Source: Nocardioides euryhalodurans
GTDB taxonomy: Bacteria; Actinomycetota; Actinomycetes; Propionibacteriales; Nocardioidaceae
Direction of reading: 5' to 3'
DNA length: 64,000 nt
Assembly (NCBI RefSeq): GCF_004564375.1
Contig: NZ_CP038267.1
Coordinates: forward strand, 1,738,501-1,802,500
A program made the translations under genes and the position numbers. The notes beneath the pieces are model-generated. The model was not told the DNA's origin. It made no database searches and worked only from the letters and a program-made list of their open reading frames with translations. Positions 42,473 through 50,869 of the stretch are shown here, piece by piece (the stretch's first letter is position 1; each line of letters begins with the position of its first letter).

Positions 42473-43383
42473 GCCTCCTGCTCCTGGTGACGACGGGCCA
42501 GCCAGTCGATCGGGTCGCCGCCCCCGACGTCGAGGCCACGCTCGCGCAGCATCGCCCGCGCGAGCTGGCGCCGGTGGGCGCCGAAGGTGAGGACGTGGGC
42601 CACGATCGAGCCGAGCACGAAGCTCTCCGGCGGGTCGCAGAGAGCGTCGACGATCCGGTCGTCCCAGGCGTCGCGCCGCTCCATGTCGCGCAGCATCGCC
42701 AGCCACCGGCCGGCGACGGCCTCCTGCCGCTCGATCAGTCCACCCGGGTCGTCCGCGCCCGCCGGCGGGAAGTCCTCCCCGAGGATCGCGGCCAGCCAGA
42801 CCTCCTTCGTGAACACCTGGTGCTGCAGCAGCTGCGCGAGCGACTCGTCGGCTCCGTCGAAGGACAGCACCACCTGTCCCGGCCGGACCACCTCCCGGTA
42901 GTCGGCGTCCGGCAGCTGCTTGGCGGCCTCGAGGAGGTCACGGGTGTCGTCGAGGTCGTGGTGGACGAGGTGGTCGAGTGGACCGGTCATGGTGCGCTCC
43001 CCGGAGTGGACCCACAGCGAGGTGGGCGGGTGGAAGTGGATGCCGTTGGGCGCCGGCAGCCAGCTGCCACCGGGTGTCACGTCGCTCGGCAGGTGTCCGT
43101 ACGCCCTGGCGAACGCGCGGCTGAACCCCTCGACCGACTCGTAGCCGGCCTCGAACGCGGCGTCGGTGACCGACGAGCCGTGGCCCAGCTGCCACGCCGC
43201 CCGTTCGAGCATCACGCGCCGCCGCATCGCCACAGGCGGCTCGCCGGCGTCGCGCGAGAGCAGCCGGCTGAAGTGGTACGGCGACGCGTACGCCCCGCCC
43301 GCCATCTCCCCGAGCGAGTGGTGCTCGTCGTCGAGGACGGCGTCGAGCAGCTCCCGGAGTCGGTCCCGGCCGGTGTCGGTCAT
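42469..43383 (-). CDS. AraC-type HTH domain fused to a DinB-like domain
   Basis: 304 aa. Residues 1 to ~105 hold an AraC/XylS double helix-turn-helix (SLGEMAGGAYASPYHFSRLLSRDAGEPP; SVTDAAFEAGYESVEGFSRAFARAYGHLP). Residues ~135-300 are a DinB/YfiT-like four-helix domain with candidate metal His residues in LDHLVHHDLDDT, LLQHQVFTKEVW and IVAHVLTFGAHRRQLA. The fusion suggests a regulator that senses a thiol or metal-linked small molecule. It is coupled by ATGA to the DHFR-like gene. ATG 43383 is chosen; 43392 is possible. Confidence 0.85.
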   Translation of the reverse strand: MTDTGRDRLRELLDAVLDDEHHSLGEMAGGAYASPYHFSRLLSRDAGEPPVAMRRRVMLERAAWQLGHGSSVTDAAFEAGYESVEGFSRAFARAYGHLPSDVTPGGSWLPAPNGIHFHPPTSLWVHSGERTMTGPLDHLVHHDLDDTRDLLEAAKQLPDADYREVVRPGQVVLSFDGADESLAQLLQHQVFTKEVWLAAILGEDFPPAGADDPGGLIERQEAVAGRWLAMLRDMERRDAWDDRIVDALCDPPESFVLGSIVAHVLTFGAHRRQLARAMLRERGLDVGGGDPIDWLARRHQEQEA

Positions 43384-43433
43384 GGGACCCATCCTGCTCC
43401 CGGGCGGCTGGCCGCGCCCGACCGATCTTGCGC

Positions 43434-44333
43434 TCAGCCCCGGACGGCGGCGACCGCTCGCTCGACCCGGTCCGGGTCGTCGTGGTCGACCCAGGTGATC
43501 CGGGGGTCCTTGCGCCACCACGACTCCTGGCGCCGGGCGAACCGGCGGGTGGCGGTCGTCGTCTGCTCGATCGCCTCCTCCAGCGTCAGCTCCCCCGCGA
43601 GGTGGGCCGTCGCCTGCCGGTAGCCGATCGCCGTCGCGGCGGTCGGTCCGAGCGGTCCGAGCCGGGCGACCTCCTCGACCAGCCCGTCGCCGTACATCCG
43701 GCGGACGCGGGCGGCGATCCGGTCGTCGAGCGTCGGCCGGTCGATGGTCACGCCGATCTGGACGGTCATCGGGTCGAGGTACTCCAGCCGAGGCAGGCTC
43801 GCGGTGAACGAGCGCCCGGTCAGCTCCACGACCTCCAGCGCGCGGACGATCCGGCGGGCGTTGTCGGGCAGGATCCGCGCGGCGGCGTCGGGGTCGACCT
43901 CGGTCAACCGCACGTGCATCGCCGCGACGCCGACGGCGTCGAGGTCCTCCTCCAGCCGCCTCCGCAGCGCCGGGTCCGTGCCCGGGAACTCGAAACGGTC
44001 GAGGACCGCGCGCGTGTAGAGCGCGGAGCCGCCGACCAGCACCGGGACCACCCCGCGCCCGCGCAGCTGCTCGATGACGGCGCGGGCCTCCGCCTGGAAG
44101 TCCGCCACGCTCACGGGCTCGGAGACGTCGTGGGTGTCGAGCAGGTGGTGGACGATGCCACGGCGCTCGCCGACCGGCAGCTTGGCGGTGCCCACGTCCA
44201 TGCCGCGGTAGACCTGCATCGCGTCGGTGTTGACCACCTCGCCACCGAGCCGTTCGGCGAGGTCGAGGGAGAGACCGGTCTTGCCGGCAGCGGTCGCACC
44301 GACGACGGCGACGATCGGGAGGGGCTGCGGCAC
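43434..44333 (-). CDS. miaA: tRNA dimethylallyltransferase
   Basis: 299 aa from GTG 44333. Transfers dimethylallyl to A37 of tRNAs reading UNN codons, the step before MiaB. Signatures: P-loop GATAAGKT (12-19), VNTDAMQVYRGMDVGTAKL, HHLLDTHDVSEPVSVADF, VGGSALYTRAVLD, and FARRQESWWRKDPRITWVD at the C-terminus. The first gene of the miaA to dapF stretch on this strand, divergent from the Rv0909-like gene with only 18 bases between starts. Confidence 0.96.
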   Translation of the reverse strand: MPQPLPIVAVVGATAAGKTGLSLDLAERLGGEVVNTDAMQVYRGMDVGTAKLPVGERRGIVHHLLDTHDVSEPVSVADFQAEARAVIEQLRGRGVVPVLVGGSALYTRAVLDRFEFPGTDPALRRRLEEDLDAVGVAAMHVRLTEVDPDAAARILPDNARRIVRALEVVELTGRSFTASLPRLEYLDPMTVQIGVTIDRPTLDDRIAARVRRMYGDGLVEEVARLGPLGPTAATAIGYRQATAHLAGELTLEEAIEQTTTATRRFARRQESWWRKDPRITWVDHDDPDRVERAVAAVRG

Positions 44334-44351
44334 GGGGCTAGTCTCGGAGAC

Positions 44352-44558
44352 ATGAGTTTCCTCGACAAGTTCAAGGCGCAGGCGAAGAAGGCCGTCGACG
44401 ACCACGGAGACAAGATCGCCCAGGGCATCGACAAGGCGGCCACCACGGCCGACCAGAGGACCAAGGGCAAGTACTCCCAGCACATCGGGACCGGCCAGGC
44501 CAAGGCCAAGGAGGCGCTCGACAAGCTGGACGGGAAGAAGGACGGCGACGTCAGGTGA
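44352..44558 (+). CDS. Rv0909/MT0933-like small antitoxin-family protein
   Basis: 68 aa: MSFLDKFKAQAKKAVDDHGDKI, then GIDKAATTADQRTKGKYSQHIG and AKEALDKLDGKKDGD, the pattern of the MT0933 antitoxin family (PF14013). Highly charged and helical, no membrane part. No toxin partner is recognisable beside it; the next gene (GTGA overlap) is an acidic disordered protein. Whether it acts as an antitoxin here is uncertain. Confidence 0.82.
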   Translation: MSFLDKFKAQAKKAVDDHGDKIAQGIDKAATTADQRTKGKYSQHIGTGQAKAKEALDKLDGKKDGDVR

Positions 44559-44731
44559 CCCAGCCGGTCCCCGAGGAGAGCAACGAGGCGCTCCACCTGA
44601 CCGAGCCCCCGGAGGACGAGCACGACAGCGCCCTCCCCGACGAGGAGGACGACCCGCACACCTCCGCGACGCAGGAGGAGAACGCCGAGGCAGCGGTCGA
44701 CCAGCCCTCCGACGGCGCCGGCAGTGACTGA
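44555..44731 (+). CDS. Small acidic, disordered protein (58 aa)
   Basis: Reads VTQPVPEESNEALHLTEPPE, EDEHDSALPDEEDDPHTSAT and ends VDQPSDGAGSD. It is extremely rich in Asp/Glu and Pro with no hydrophobic core, so probably intrinsically disordered. It starts within the stop of the Rv0909-like gene (GTGA) and its stop lies inside the NUDIX start region (8-base overlap). The tight packing argues for a real gene. Function unknown. Confidence 0.65.
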   Translation: MTQPVPEESNEALHLTEPPEDEHDSALPDEEDDPHTSATQEENAEAAVDQPSDGAGSD

Positions 44732-45206
44732 CCGCTTCACGGTCGTCCCGGCGTCCTACGTCTACCTCGTGCGCGAGGGAGCGGCCGGGCCCGAGGTGCT
44801 GCTGCAGCTTCGCCGGAACACCGGCTACATGGACGACCACTGGGCCGCGGCCGCAGCCGGCCACGTGGAGCGTGGCGAGACGGCGTACGACGCCGCGCGG
44901 CGCGAGGCCGCCGAGGAGCTCGGCATCGCGGGCCTCGACCTCGCGTTCGAGCTGACGATGCACCGCACCGCCCACGACCAGCCCATCGACGAGCGGGTCG
45001 ACTTCTTCTTCACCGCCCGGGCCTGGACCGGTGAGCCGCGGATCGTCGAGCCGGAGAAGTGTGCGGAGCTGCGCTGGTGCCCGGTCGACGTACTGCCGTC
45101 GCCGATGGTGCCGCACGAGGCGTTTGCGATCGCGTCGCTCGGGCAAGGGACAGCGTACGTGTCCTACGGTTTCGACAAGCACGACAGCGTGGAGGGAGCA
45201 CCATGA
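44724..45206 (+). CDS. NUDIX hydrolase
   Basis: 160 aa. The complete Nudix box is GHVERGETAYDAARREAAEELGI (residues ~46-68, G-x5-E-x7-REUxEExGU). The region RFTVVPASYVYLVRE and the C-terminal CPVDVLPSPMVPHEAF match the MutT-like group acting on nucleoside diphosphate derivatives. It lies within a run of overlapping small genes (44352-45705) and shares ATGA overlap with the next acidic protein. The substrate is unknown; a house-cleaning role is likely. Confidence 0.92.
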   Translation: MTDRFTVVPASYVYLVREGAAGPEVLLQLRRNTGYMDDHWAAAAAGHVERGETAYDAARREAAEELGIAGLDLAFELTMHRTAHDQPIDERVDFFFTARAWTGEPRIVEPEKCAELRWCPVDVLPSPMVPHEAFAIASLGQGTAYVSYGFDKHDSVEGAP

Positions 45207-45460
45207 GCGAGGACGACAACAACCTGGGCCCGATGCCCGACCCGATGGTCGAACGGCCCATCGAGAACCCCGGCGGCGCCGACGCCGTCAACGAGGACAC
45301 CCCGTTCGCGGGTGACGACAACCTGGCGCGGGACCTCCACCCCGACGACAACCCGGGGGTCGAGGACAACGTCCCCGAGGAGATCGGGGAGCTCGACGAC
45401 AAGCCCCAGGAGCCCGAGGACGACGAGGGCGAGGACCCGAAGCACGAGGACCCGGTGTGA
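45203..45460 (+). CDS. Acidic disordered protein (85 aa)
   Basis: MSEDDNNLGPMPDPMVERPI, then NEDTPFAGDDNLARDLHPDD and EDDEGEDPKHEDPV. Asp/Glu/Pro/Asn-rich with almost no aromatic residue, predicted disordered. ATGA overlap with the NUDIX stop and GTGA overlap with the next gene. No known family. Possibly a stress-related hydrophilin-like or regulatory protein; this is inference. Confidence 0.68.
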   Translation: MSEDDNNLGPMPDPMVERPIENPGGADAVNEDTPFAGDDNLARDLHPDDNPGVEDNVPEEIGELDDKPQEPEDDEGEDPKHEDPV

Positions 45461-45705
45461 GCGACCCCCGAGACATCCGCGACTCCCACCACGACGCCTC
45501 GGGCGACATGGGCGTGAGCAGCGAGCGCGAAGGACCCACCGGCCCCGGCCAGACCGGGACCGACGGCGTCCGCGACGTCACCCCCGACCGCCCCGACACC
45601 GAGGACGCCCCGCCCGAGCAGCGGCCCGGTGCCGAGGAGGAGAACCCCGAGGGCCTCGACCCGAAGGCGGGCTACTCCTCGAAGGACCCGCGCTCGGACG
45701 GATAG
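45457..45705 (+). CDS. Polar disordered protein (82 aa)
   Basis: Begins MSDPRDIRDSHHDASGDMGV and ends LDPKAGYSSKDPRSDG. Rich in Asp, Gly, Pro, Ser and Glu with no hydrophobic segment, so probably disordered. It is the last of five overlapping genes. Its TAG stop is within the left arm of the palindrome 45701-45763. Confidence 0.65.
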   Translation: MSDPRDIRDSHHDASGDMGVSSEREGPTGPGQTGTDGVRDVTPDRPDTEDAPPEQRPGAEEENPEGLDPKAGYSSKDPRSDG

Positions 45706-45763
45706 CTGACCGCGGAAATCATCGAGCTGGGCGCTGAAACGGTGATCTTCGCGGTCAGCTATC
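45701..45763. terminator. Palindromic terminator containing both stop codons
   Basis: GATAGCTGACCGCG (45701-45714) and CGCGGTCAGCTATC (45750-45763) form a perfect 14-bp inverted repeat with a 35-base centre. The TAG of the + strand gene (45703-45705) and that of miaB (45759-45761) lie symmetrically in the arms. Confidence 0.65.
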
Positions 45764-47243
45764 GACAGGCCGGAGCGTCCGGCAGCGGGGCCGGCACGCC
45801 GACGGCCGGCATGCCGAGGCCGACCGAGGCCGGGGCGGGGTCCGCTGTCCGGGCCTCCCAGGCATCGCCCGAGCGGGTACGCCGCACGCCGAGGACGGTG
45901 TCGGCGACCAGGTGGTGCGGGGCGGCGTACGAGATCTCGACCGTGACCACGTCACCGGGCCGCGGGGTGTCCGCCGGCGGCGTGAAGTGGACCAGGCGGT
46001 TGTCGGGCCCGCGGCCGGACAGCCGGTGGGTGGCAGCGTCCTTGCGCCCCTCCCCCTCGGCGACCAGGAGGTCGACGGTCCGACCGACGAGCCGCTGGTT
46101 CTCCTCCCAGGCGATCTCGTTGACCAGCCCGGTGAGCCGGTCGTAGCGGGCCTGGACGACGTCGCGTGGCACCTGCTCCTCCATGGTGGCCGCTGGCGTG
46201 CCGGGGCGCGGGGAGTAGATGAAGGTGAAGGCGCCCGAGAAGCGGGCCTGCCGGACGACCTCCAGCGTCTGCTCGAAGTCCTCCTCGGTCTCGCCGGGGA
46301 AGCCGACGATGATGTCGGTCGTGATCGCCGCCTCGGGCATCGCCGCGCGGACCCGCTCGATGATGCCGAGGAACTTCGACTGGCGGTAGGACCGTCGCAT
46401 CGCCTTCAGCATCCGGTCGGAGCCGGACTGCAGCGGCATGTGCAGCTGCGGCATCACCGTGGGCGTCTCGGCCATCGCCTCGATCACGTCGTCGGTGAAC
46501 TCGGCCGGGTGGGGCGAGGTGAAGCGCACCCGCTCGAGGCCGTCGACCTCCCCGCAGGCGCGCAGCAGCTTGGAGAAGGCCTGCCGGTCGCCGAACTCCA
46601 CGCCGTAGCTGTTGACGTTCTGTCCCAGCAGGGTGACCTCGCTGACGCCCTCGGCCACCAGCGCGCGGATCTCGGCGAGCACGTCGCCGGGCCGGCGGTC
46701 CTTCTCCTTGCCGCGCAGCGACGGGACGATGCAGAACGTGCAGGTGTTGTTGCACCCGACGGAGATCGAGACCCAGGCGGCGTACGCCGACTCCCGCTTG
46801 GTCGGCAGCGTCGACGGGAAGACCTCGAGCGACTCGAGGATCTCGACCTGCGCCTCCTCCTGCGCGCGGGCGCGGTCGAGCAGGGCGGGCAGCGAGCCGA
46901 TGTTGTGGGTGCCGAAGACCACGTCGACCCAGGGCGCCTTCTCCACGATGGTCGAGCGGTCCTTCTGGGCCAGGCAGCCGCCGACGGCGATCTGCATGCC
47001 CGGCTTCTTCGCCTTCACGGGGGCGAGGTGGCCGAGGTTGCCGTAGAGCCGGTTGTCGGCGTTCTCGCGCACGGCACAGGTGTTGAAGACGACCACGTCA
47101 GGATGCTCAGCCGGCTCGCCGTCGGGGGCAGGCCTGAACGGGGCGTAGCCGGCGTCCTCCAGCAGCCCGGTGAGCCGCTCGGAGTCGTGGACGTTCATCT
47201 GGCACCCGTAGGTGCGGACCTCGTACGTGCGCTGTTCGACCAT
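45759..47243 (-). CDS. miaB: tRNA-2-methylthio-N6-dimethylallyladenosine synthase
   Basis: 494 aa radical-SAM methylthiotransferase. The N-terminal UPF0004 domain carries Cys14, Cys56 and Cys90 ([29 protein letters not shown]). The radical-SAM motif CNNTCTFC has Cys164, Cys168 and Cys171, and a TRAM domain follows ([15 protein letters not shown]). It adds the methylthio group to i6A37 made by MiaA. The last ~35 residues are a Pro/Ala-rich tail. It is convergent with the acidic small-gene operon. Confidence 0.96.
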   Translation of the reverse strand: MVEQRTYEVRTYGCQMNVHDSERLTGLLEDAGYAPFRPAPDGEPAEHPDVVVFNTCAVRENADNRLYGNLGHLAPVKAKKPGMQIAVGGCLAQKDRSTIVEKAPWVDVVFGTHNIGSLPALLDRARAQEEAQVEILESLEVFPSTLPTKRESAYAAWVSISVGCNNTCTFCIVPSLRGKEKDRRPGDVLAEIRALVAEGVSEVTLLGQNVNSYGVEFGDRQAFSKLLRACGEVDGLERVRFTSPHPAEFTDDVIEAMAETPTVMPQLHMPLQSGSDRMLKAMRRSYRQSKFLGIIERVRAAMPEAAITTDIIVGFPGETEEDFEQTLEVVRQARFSGAFTFIYSPRPGTPAATMEEQVPRDVVQARYDRLTGLVNEIAWEENQRLVGRTVDLLVAEGEGRKDAATHRLSGRGPDNRLVHFTPPADTPRPGDVVTVEISYAAPHHLVADTVLGVRRTRSGDAWEARTADPAPASVGLGMPAVGVPAPLPDAPACR

Positions 47244-47293
47244 GACCGGTCAAGGGTACGGCGCGTGGGGTCCCGGCCCGGAATCCGTCGGTG

Positions 47294-48424
47294 TCAGGAC
47301 AGGTGCTCGTGGGCGATCTGCTCGCCGAGACGCGCCAGCAGCGGGGCCGGCTCGCGGATGCAGGTCTCGACGTCCGGCTCGAGGTCGAGCAGGGCGTACG
47401 CCGCCCCGATCCCGGCAGCGCGCAGCTCCTCGGCCCCGAGCGCCCGGTGGCCGCAGACCGCGACGACGGGCACACCGGCGGCGACCGCCCGGCGCGCGAC
47501 CCCGACGGGGGCCTTGCCGTGCAGGCTCTGGGCGTCGAGCGCGCCCTCCCCGGTGACCACCAGGGTGCTGCCGGGCACGTGGGCATCGAAGCCGACCAGG
47601 TCGAGCATCAGGTCGATGCCCGGTCGGAGGGTCGCGTCGAGCAGCGCCAGCGCCGCGAAGCCGACCCCACCGGCGGCGCCCGCGCCGGCCTCGGCCCGGT
47701 GGTCGGCGCCCAGGGCGGAGGCGACCACGTCGGCCAGCCGCTCGAGGGCGTCGTCGAGGGAGGCGACCTCGTCGGGAGAGGCGCCCTTCTGCGGGCCGTA
47801 GACGGCGGCCGCGCCCTTCGGCCCGAGCAGCGGGTTGTCGACGTCGCAGGCCACCACGAAGCGCGCCTTCTCGGCCGCCGGGTGCAGCCCGGACAGGTCG
47901 ACGGAAGCGAGGTCGGCGAGCGCGCCCCCGCCCGCCGGGAGCGCGTTGCCCTCGTCGTCGAGCAGCCGTACGCCGAGGGCGGCCAGCATCCCGGCCCCGC
48001 CGTCGGTGCTGGCACTGCCACCGATCCCCAGGACCAGCTCGTCGCACCCGGCATCCAGGGCAGCGCGCACCACCTCGCCGAGACCGGCCGACGACGCGGT
48101 CAGGGGCGCGGGGATGTCGCCGGGCAGCCGGACCAGGCCGCAGGCATCGGCCATCTCGACGACCGCAACGCTCCCGCGCCGGGCGTACGCCGTCGCCACC
48201 GGCTCACCGGTCGGCCCCGCGACCGTCACGGGCACCCGGTCGAAGCCGGCCGCCAGCGCCGCGTCGAGGGTGCCGTCGCCCCCGTCGGCCACCGGCAGCG
48301 CCACGACCTCGACCCCCGGCAGGACGGACCGGATGCCCCGGCCGACCGCGTCGGCGACCCCCGAGGCAGCGAGCGATCCCTTGAACTTGTCGGGTGCCAG
48401 GAGCACCCGCGGCGCGCCGCTCAC
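47294..48424 (-). CDS. glxK: Glycerate 2-kinase
   Basis: 376 aa, GarK/GlxK family: LLAPDKFKGSLAASGVADAVGRGI (in pieces), VADGGDGTLDAAL, VLGIGGSASTDGGAGMLAALG and LVVTGEGALDAQSLHGKAPVGVA. It phosphorylates D-glycerate with ATP. The GTG start overlaps the LacI stop (GTGA), so it is expressed with the regulator of the divergent catabolic operon. That makes glycerate (or tartronate semialdehyde reduced to glycerate) a likely end product of that pathway. Confidence 0.94.
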   Translation of the reverse strand: MSGAPRVLLAPDKFKGSLAASGVADAVGRGIRSVLPGVEVVALPVADGGDGTLDAALAAGFDRVPVTVAGPTGEPVATAYARRGSVAVVEMADACGLVRLPGDIPAPLTASSAGLGEVVRAALDAGCDELVLGIGGSASTDGGAGMLAALGVRLLDDEGNALPAGGGALADLASVDLSGLHPAAEKARFVVACDVDNPLLGPKGAAAVYGPQKGASPDEVASLDDALERLADVVASALGADHRAEAGAGAAGGVGFAALALLDATLRPGIDLMLDLVGFDAHVPGSTLVVTGEGALDAQSLHGKAPVGVARRAVAAGVPVVAVCGHRALGAEELRAAGIGAAYALLDLEPDVETCIREPAPLLARLGEQIAHEHLS

Positions 48425-49464
48425 GCGGGCGGGGGCGCGGTCGAGTCGCGGACCACGAGCTCGTGGCCGACGCGGCGGCGTCGGGGGCGGGCCGACGGGT
48501 CGGCGAGTGCCAGCTGCAAGGCCTTCTCTCCCATCTCCACCATGGGCAGGCGGACGGTGGTCAGTGAGGGTGCCAGATCCTGCGCCACGGCGACATCGTC
48601 GAAGCCGACCACCGAGACGCTCTCCGGGACCGGGACCCCGCGCGACCGCAGCACGGAGAGCACGCCGATCGCCATGTCGTCGTTGAGCGCCAGCACGGCC
48701 GTCACGTCGGGGTGCTCGGCGATGATCTGCTCAGCGGCCTGCTTGCCCCCCTGGCGGGTGAACTCGGCCTCGACGACCGGCACGTCGGCGAAGCGCAGCC
48801 CCGCCGCGGTCACGGCCTCCTCGACCCCGGCCAGCCGGTCGGCGACCGTCGTCAGCATGCGGGAGCCGGTCACGACCGCGATCCGGCGGTGGCCCAGACC
48901 GAGCAGGTGCTCGGCCACCGCCCGGCCACCGGCGCGGTTGTCGGGCAGCACCGCGTCGACGCCGAGGTGGTGGCGACCGATCACCGCGACCCGGCCGCCG
49001 TGGGCCCGGAAGGCCTGGAGGTCGGCCTTGGCGCCGGCCTGCACGGCCGGGTCCACGAACCCGGACCCCGCCACGATGATGGCGCCGACCCGGCTCGCGA
49101 CCAGGGTGCGGATCTGCTCGAGCTCACGCTCCGGGTCCCGGCCGGAGTGGCAGATCTGCACCGTCAGCCCGGCCGGCGCCGCGACATGGAGCACGCCGCT
49201 GGCGATCTCGGAGAAGTACGGGTCACCGATCTCGTGGACCACCAGCCCGACCGACCGTGACGTGCCGGCGGCGAGGCTGCGGGCGTGGACGTTGGCGACG
49301 TAGCCCAGCGAACGGGCGACGTCACGCACGCGCTCGGCCACCGACTCGCTGACGCCGCTGGCACCCGAGAGGCTGCGGGAGGCGGTCGCGATCGACACCC
49401 CGGCGGCCTCGGCCACGTCCTGCAGCCGTAGCGAGCCCCGACGCTCTTCGCGCAGTCCCGTCAT
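48421..49464 (-). CDS. LacI-family transcriptional regulator
   Basis: 347 aa. N-terminal LacI helix-turn-helix RLQDVAEAAGVSIATASRSLSG with hinge helix SLGYVANVHARSLAAG, then a periplasmic-binding-protein-like effector domain (VGLVVHEIGDPYFSEIASGVL; VLALNDDMAIGVLSVLRSRG; SVVGFDDVAVAQDLAPSLTTV). It presumably binds the 26-bp palindrome at 49544-49569 and represses both itself and the divergent transporter operon until a pathway sugar or intermediate is bound. It overlaps the glycerate kinase by 4 bases. Confidence 0.94.
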   Translation of the reverse strand: MTGLREERRGSLRLQDVAEAAGVSIATASRSLSGASGVSESVAERVRDVARSLGYVANVHARSLAAGTSRSVGLVVHEIGDPYFSEIASGVLHVAAPAGLTVQICHSGRDPERELEQIRTLVASRVGAIIVAGSGFVDPAVQAGAKADLQAFRAHGGRVAVIGRHHLGVDAVLPDNRAGGRAVAEHLLGLGHRRIAVVTGSRMLTTVADRLAGVEEAVTAAGLRFADVPVVEAEFTRQGGKQAAEQIIAEHPDVTAVLALNDDMAIGVLSVLRSRGVPVPESVSVVGFDDVAVAQDLAPSLTTVRLPMVEMGEKALQLALADPSARPRRRRVGHELVVRDSTAPPPA

Positions 49465-49543
49465 CGCACCTCCTCGAGGGTCCCCGGTCGGACTGGTTCC
49501 AGTGTGACCCTTGCCACAGGCGGTCCGTCGTGCCTACAGTACC

Positions 49544-49569
49544 CGAAAGCGCTTACGTAAGCGCTTTCG
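49544..49569. promoter_or_regulatory. Perfect 26-bp palindrome, LacI-type operator
   Basis: The half-site CGAAAGCGCTTAC is followed by its exact complement, centred between 49556 and 49557. The LacI-type core AAGCGCTT occurs in each half. It lies 79 bases from the lacI start and 20 bases from the substrate-binding-protein start, so one regulator could control both directions. Confidence 0.88.
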
Positions 49570-49589
49570 CATCAGACCGAGGGAGCGAC

Positions 49590-50822
49590 ATGAAGCTACG
49601 CAGCACGACCCCCGTCCGCCTCACCGCGCTCGCCAGCGCGGCCATCCTCACGCTGACCGGCTGCATGAGCTCGGGAGCCGACGGGACCGAGGGCAGTGAC
49701 GACGACACGATCACGATCGGCATCTCGCTCCCGCTCACGGGTGACTTCTCCGAGCCCGGCAAGGGCGTGCAGCGCGGCTACGAGGCCTGGGCCGACCACG
49801 TCAACGAGAACGGCGGCCTCCTCGGCAAGCAGGTCGAGCTCGAGATCCTCGACGACCAGTCCAGCGCCGACCGCGTCGCCGCCGACTACGAGAAGCTCAT
49901 CAACCAGGACGGCGTCGACCTCGTCTTCGGTCCCTTCTCGACCCGCCTCGTGGTGCCCGCCGCCCAGGTGGCCCAGGACTACGGCTTCCTCTTCGTGGAG
50001 CCGGCCGGCGCCGCCGAGGAGGTCTTCACGCAGGGCTTCGACAACCTCTTCTACGCAGCGCCCGCCGTCGCCGACGACCACTACGACTACCTCGCCGACC
50101 ACATCGAGGCGATGCCCGAGGCCGAGCGTCCCAAGACCGCAGCCTTCGCCGCGATGGACGACCCGTTCGCCATGGGCACCGCCTACGGCCTGAAGACCCG
50201 GCTCGAGGAGATGGGTGTCGAGGTCGTCGTCGACGAGGTCTACCCGCCGAACACCACCGACTTCGGCTCGATCGCGGCCAAGGTCGCCGACAGCAACGCC
50301 GACATGGTGGTCGGCGGCACCCAGTACCAGGACGCCGTCAACCTGATCGTCGCGCTCCAGCAGCTCGACTACCAGCCGAAGATGGCGGCCTTCTCGACCG
50401 CGCCGACCAACCCGGAGTTCCCCGAGGCGATCGGCGACAAGACCGAGGGGATCCTCTCCCCCACCGGCTACACGCCGGCGGCGCCGTACGAGTCGAACAA
50501 GGAGTTCGTCGACTTCTACACCGAGAAGAACGGCACCCCGCCGGCCGAGGACGAGGCCAACGCGTGGACGACCGGCCAGGTCGTGGCCGCCGCGGTCGAG
50601 GCCGTCGGCTGCGCCGACCCCGACCCCGAGTGCCAGCAGCAGCTCGTCGACTGGCTGCGCGACAACGAGGTCGACACCGTCGTGGGTCCGCTCACCTGGG
50701 ACGCCGAGGGCCGCCCGCAGGGTGCCCACCTCATCCAGCAGTACGTCGACGGCGAGATCAGGATCGTGCTCCCCGAGGAGAGCGCCGAGGCCGACTTCAT
50801 CGCCGACAAGCCTGCCTGGTGA
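49590..50822 (+). CDS. Lipoprotein substrate-binding protein of a branched-chain-type (HAAT) ABC transporter
   Basis: 410 aa. Lipobox LTLTGC with Cys25, then a type I binding protein of the Leu/Ile/Val-receptor fold (ITIGISLPLTGDFSEPGKGVQRG, in pieces; VDLVFGPFSTRLVVPAAQVA). Although the class is named for amino acids, members also bind urea, amides, aromatic acids and others. The LacI operator and sugar-type enzymes downstream point to a non-amino-acid ligand. ATG 49590 follows GGGAG. Confidence 0.93.
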   Translation: MKLRSTTPVRLTALASAAILTLTGCMSSGADGTEGSDDDTITIGISLPLTGDFSEPGKGVQRGYEAWADHVNENGGLLGKQVELEILDDQSSADRVAADYEKLINQDGVDLVFGPFSTRLVVPAAQVAQDYGFLFVEPAGAAEEVFTQGFDNLFYAAPAVADDHYDYLADHIEAMPEAERPKTAAFAAMDDPFAMGTAYGLKTRLEEMGVEVVVDEVYPPNTTDFGSIAAKVADSNADMVVGGTQYQDAVNLIVALQQLDYQPKMAAFSTAPTNPEFPEAIGDKTEGILSPTGYTPAAPYESNKEFVDFYTEKNGTPPAEDEANAWTTGQVVAAAVEAVGCADPDPECQQQLVDWLRDNEVDTVVGPLTWDAEGRPQGAHLIQQYVDGEIRIVLPEESAEADFIADKPAW

Positions 50823-50869
50823 CCCGGCTCCGCTGACGAGGCTGCACCCACGAACACGGAAGGCGCGAC

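Noticed and set aside
44352..44558. Toxin-antitoxin pair with the Rv0909-like gene
   Set aside because: No toxin-type protein is adjacent; the next gene is a disordered acidic protein.
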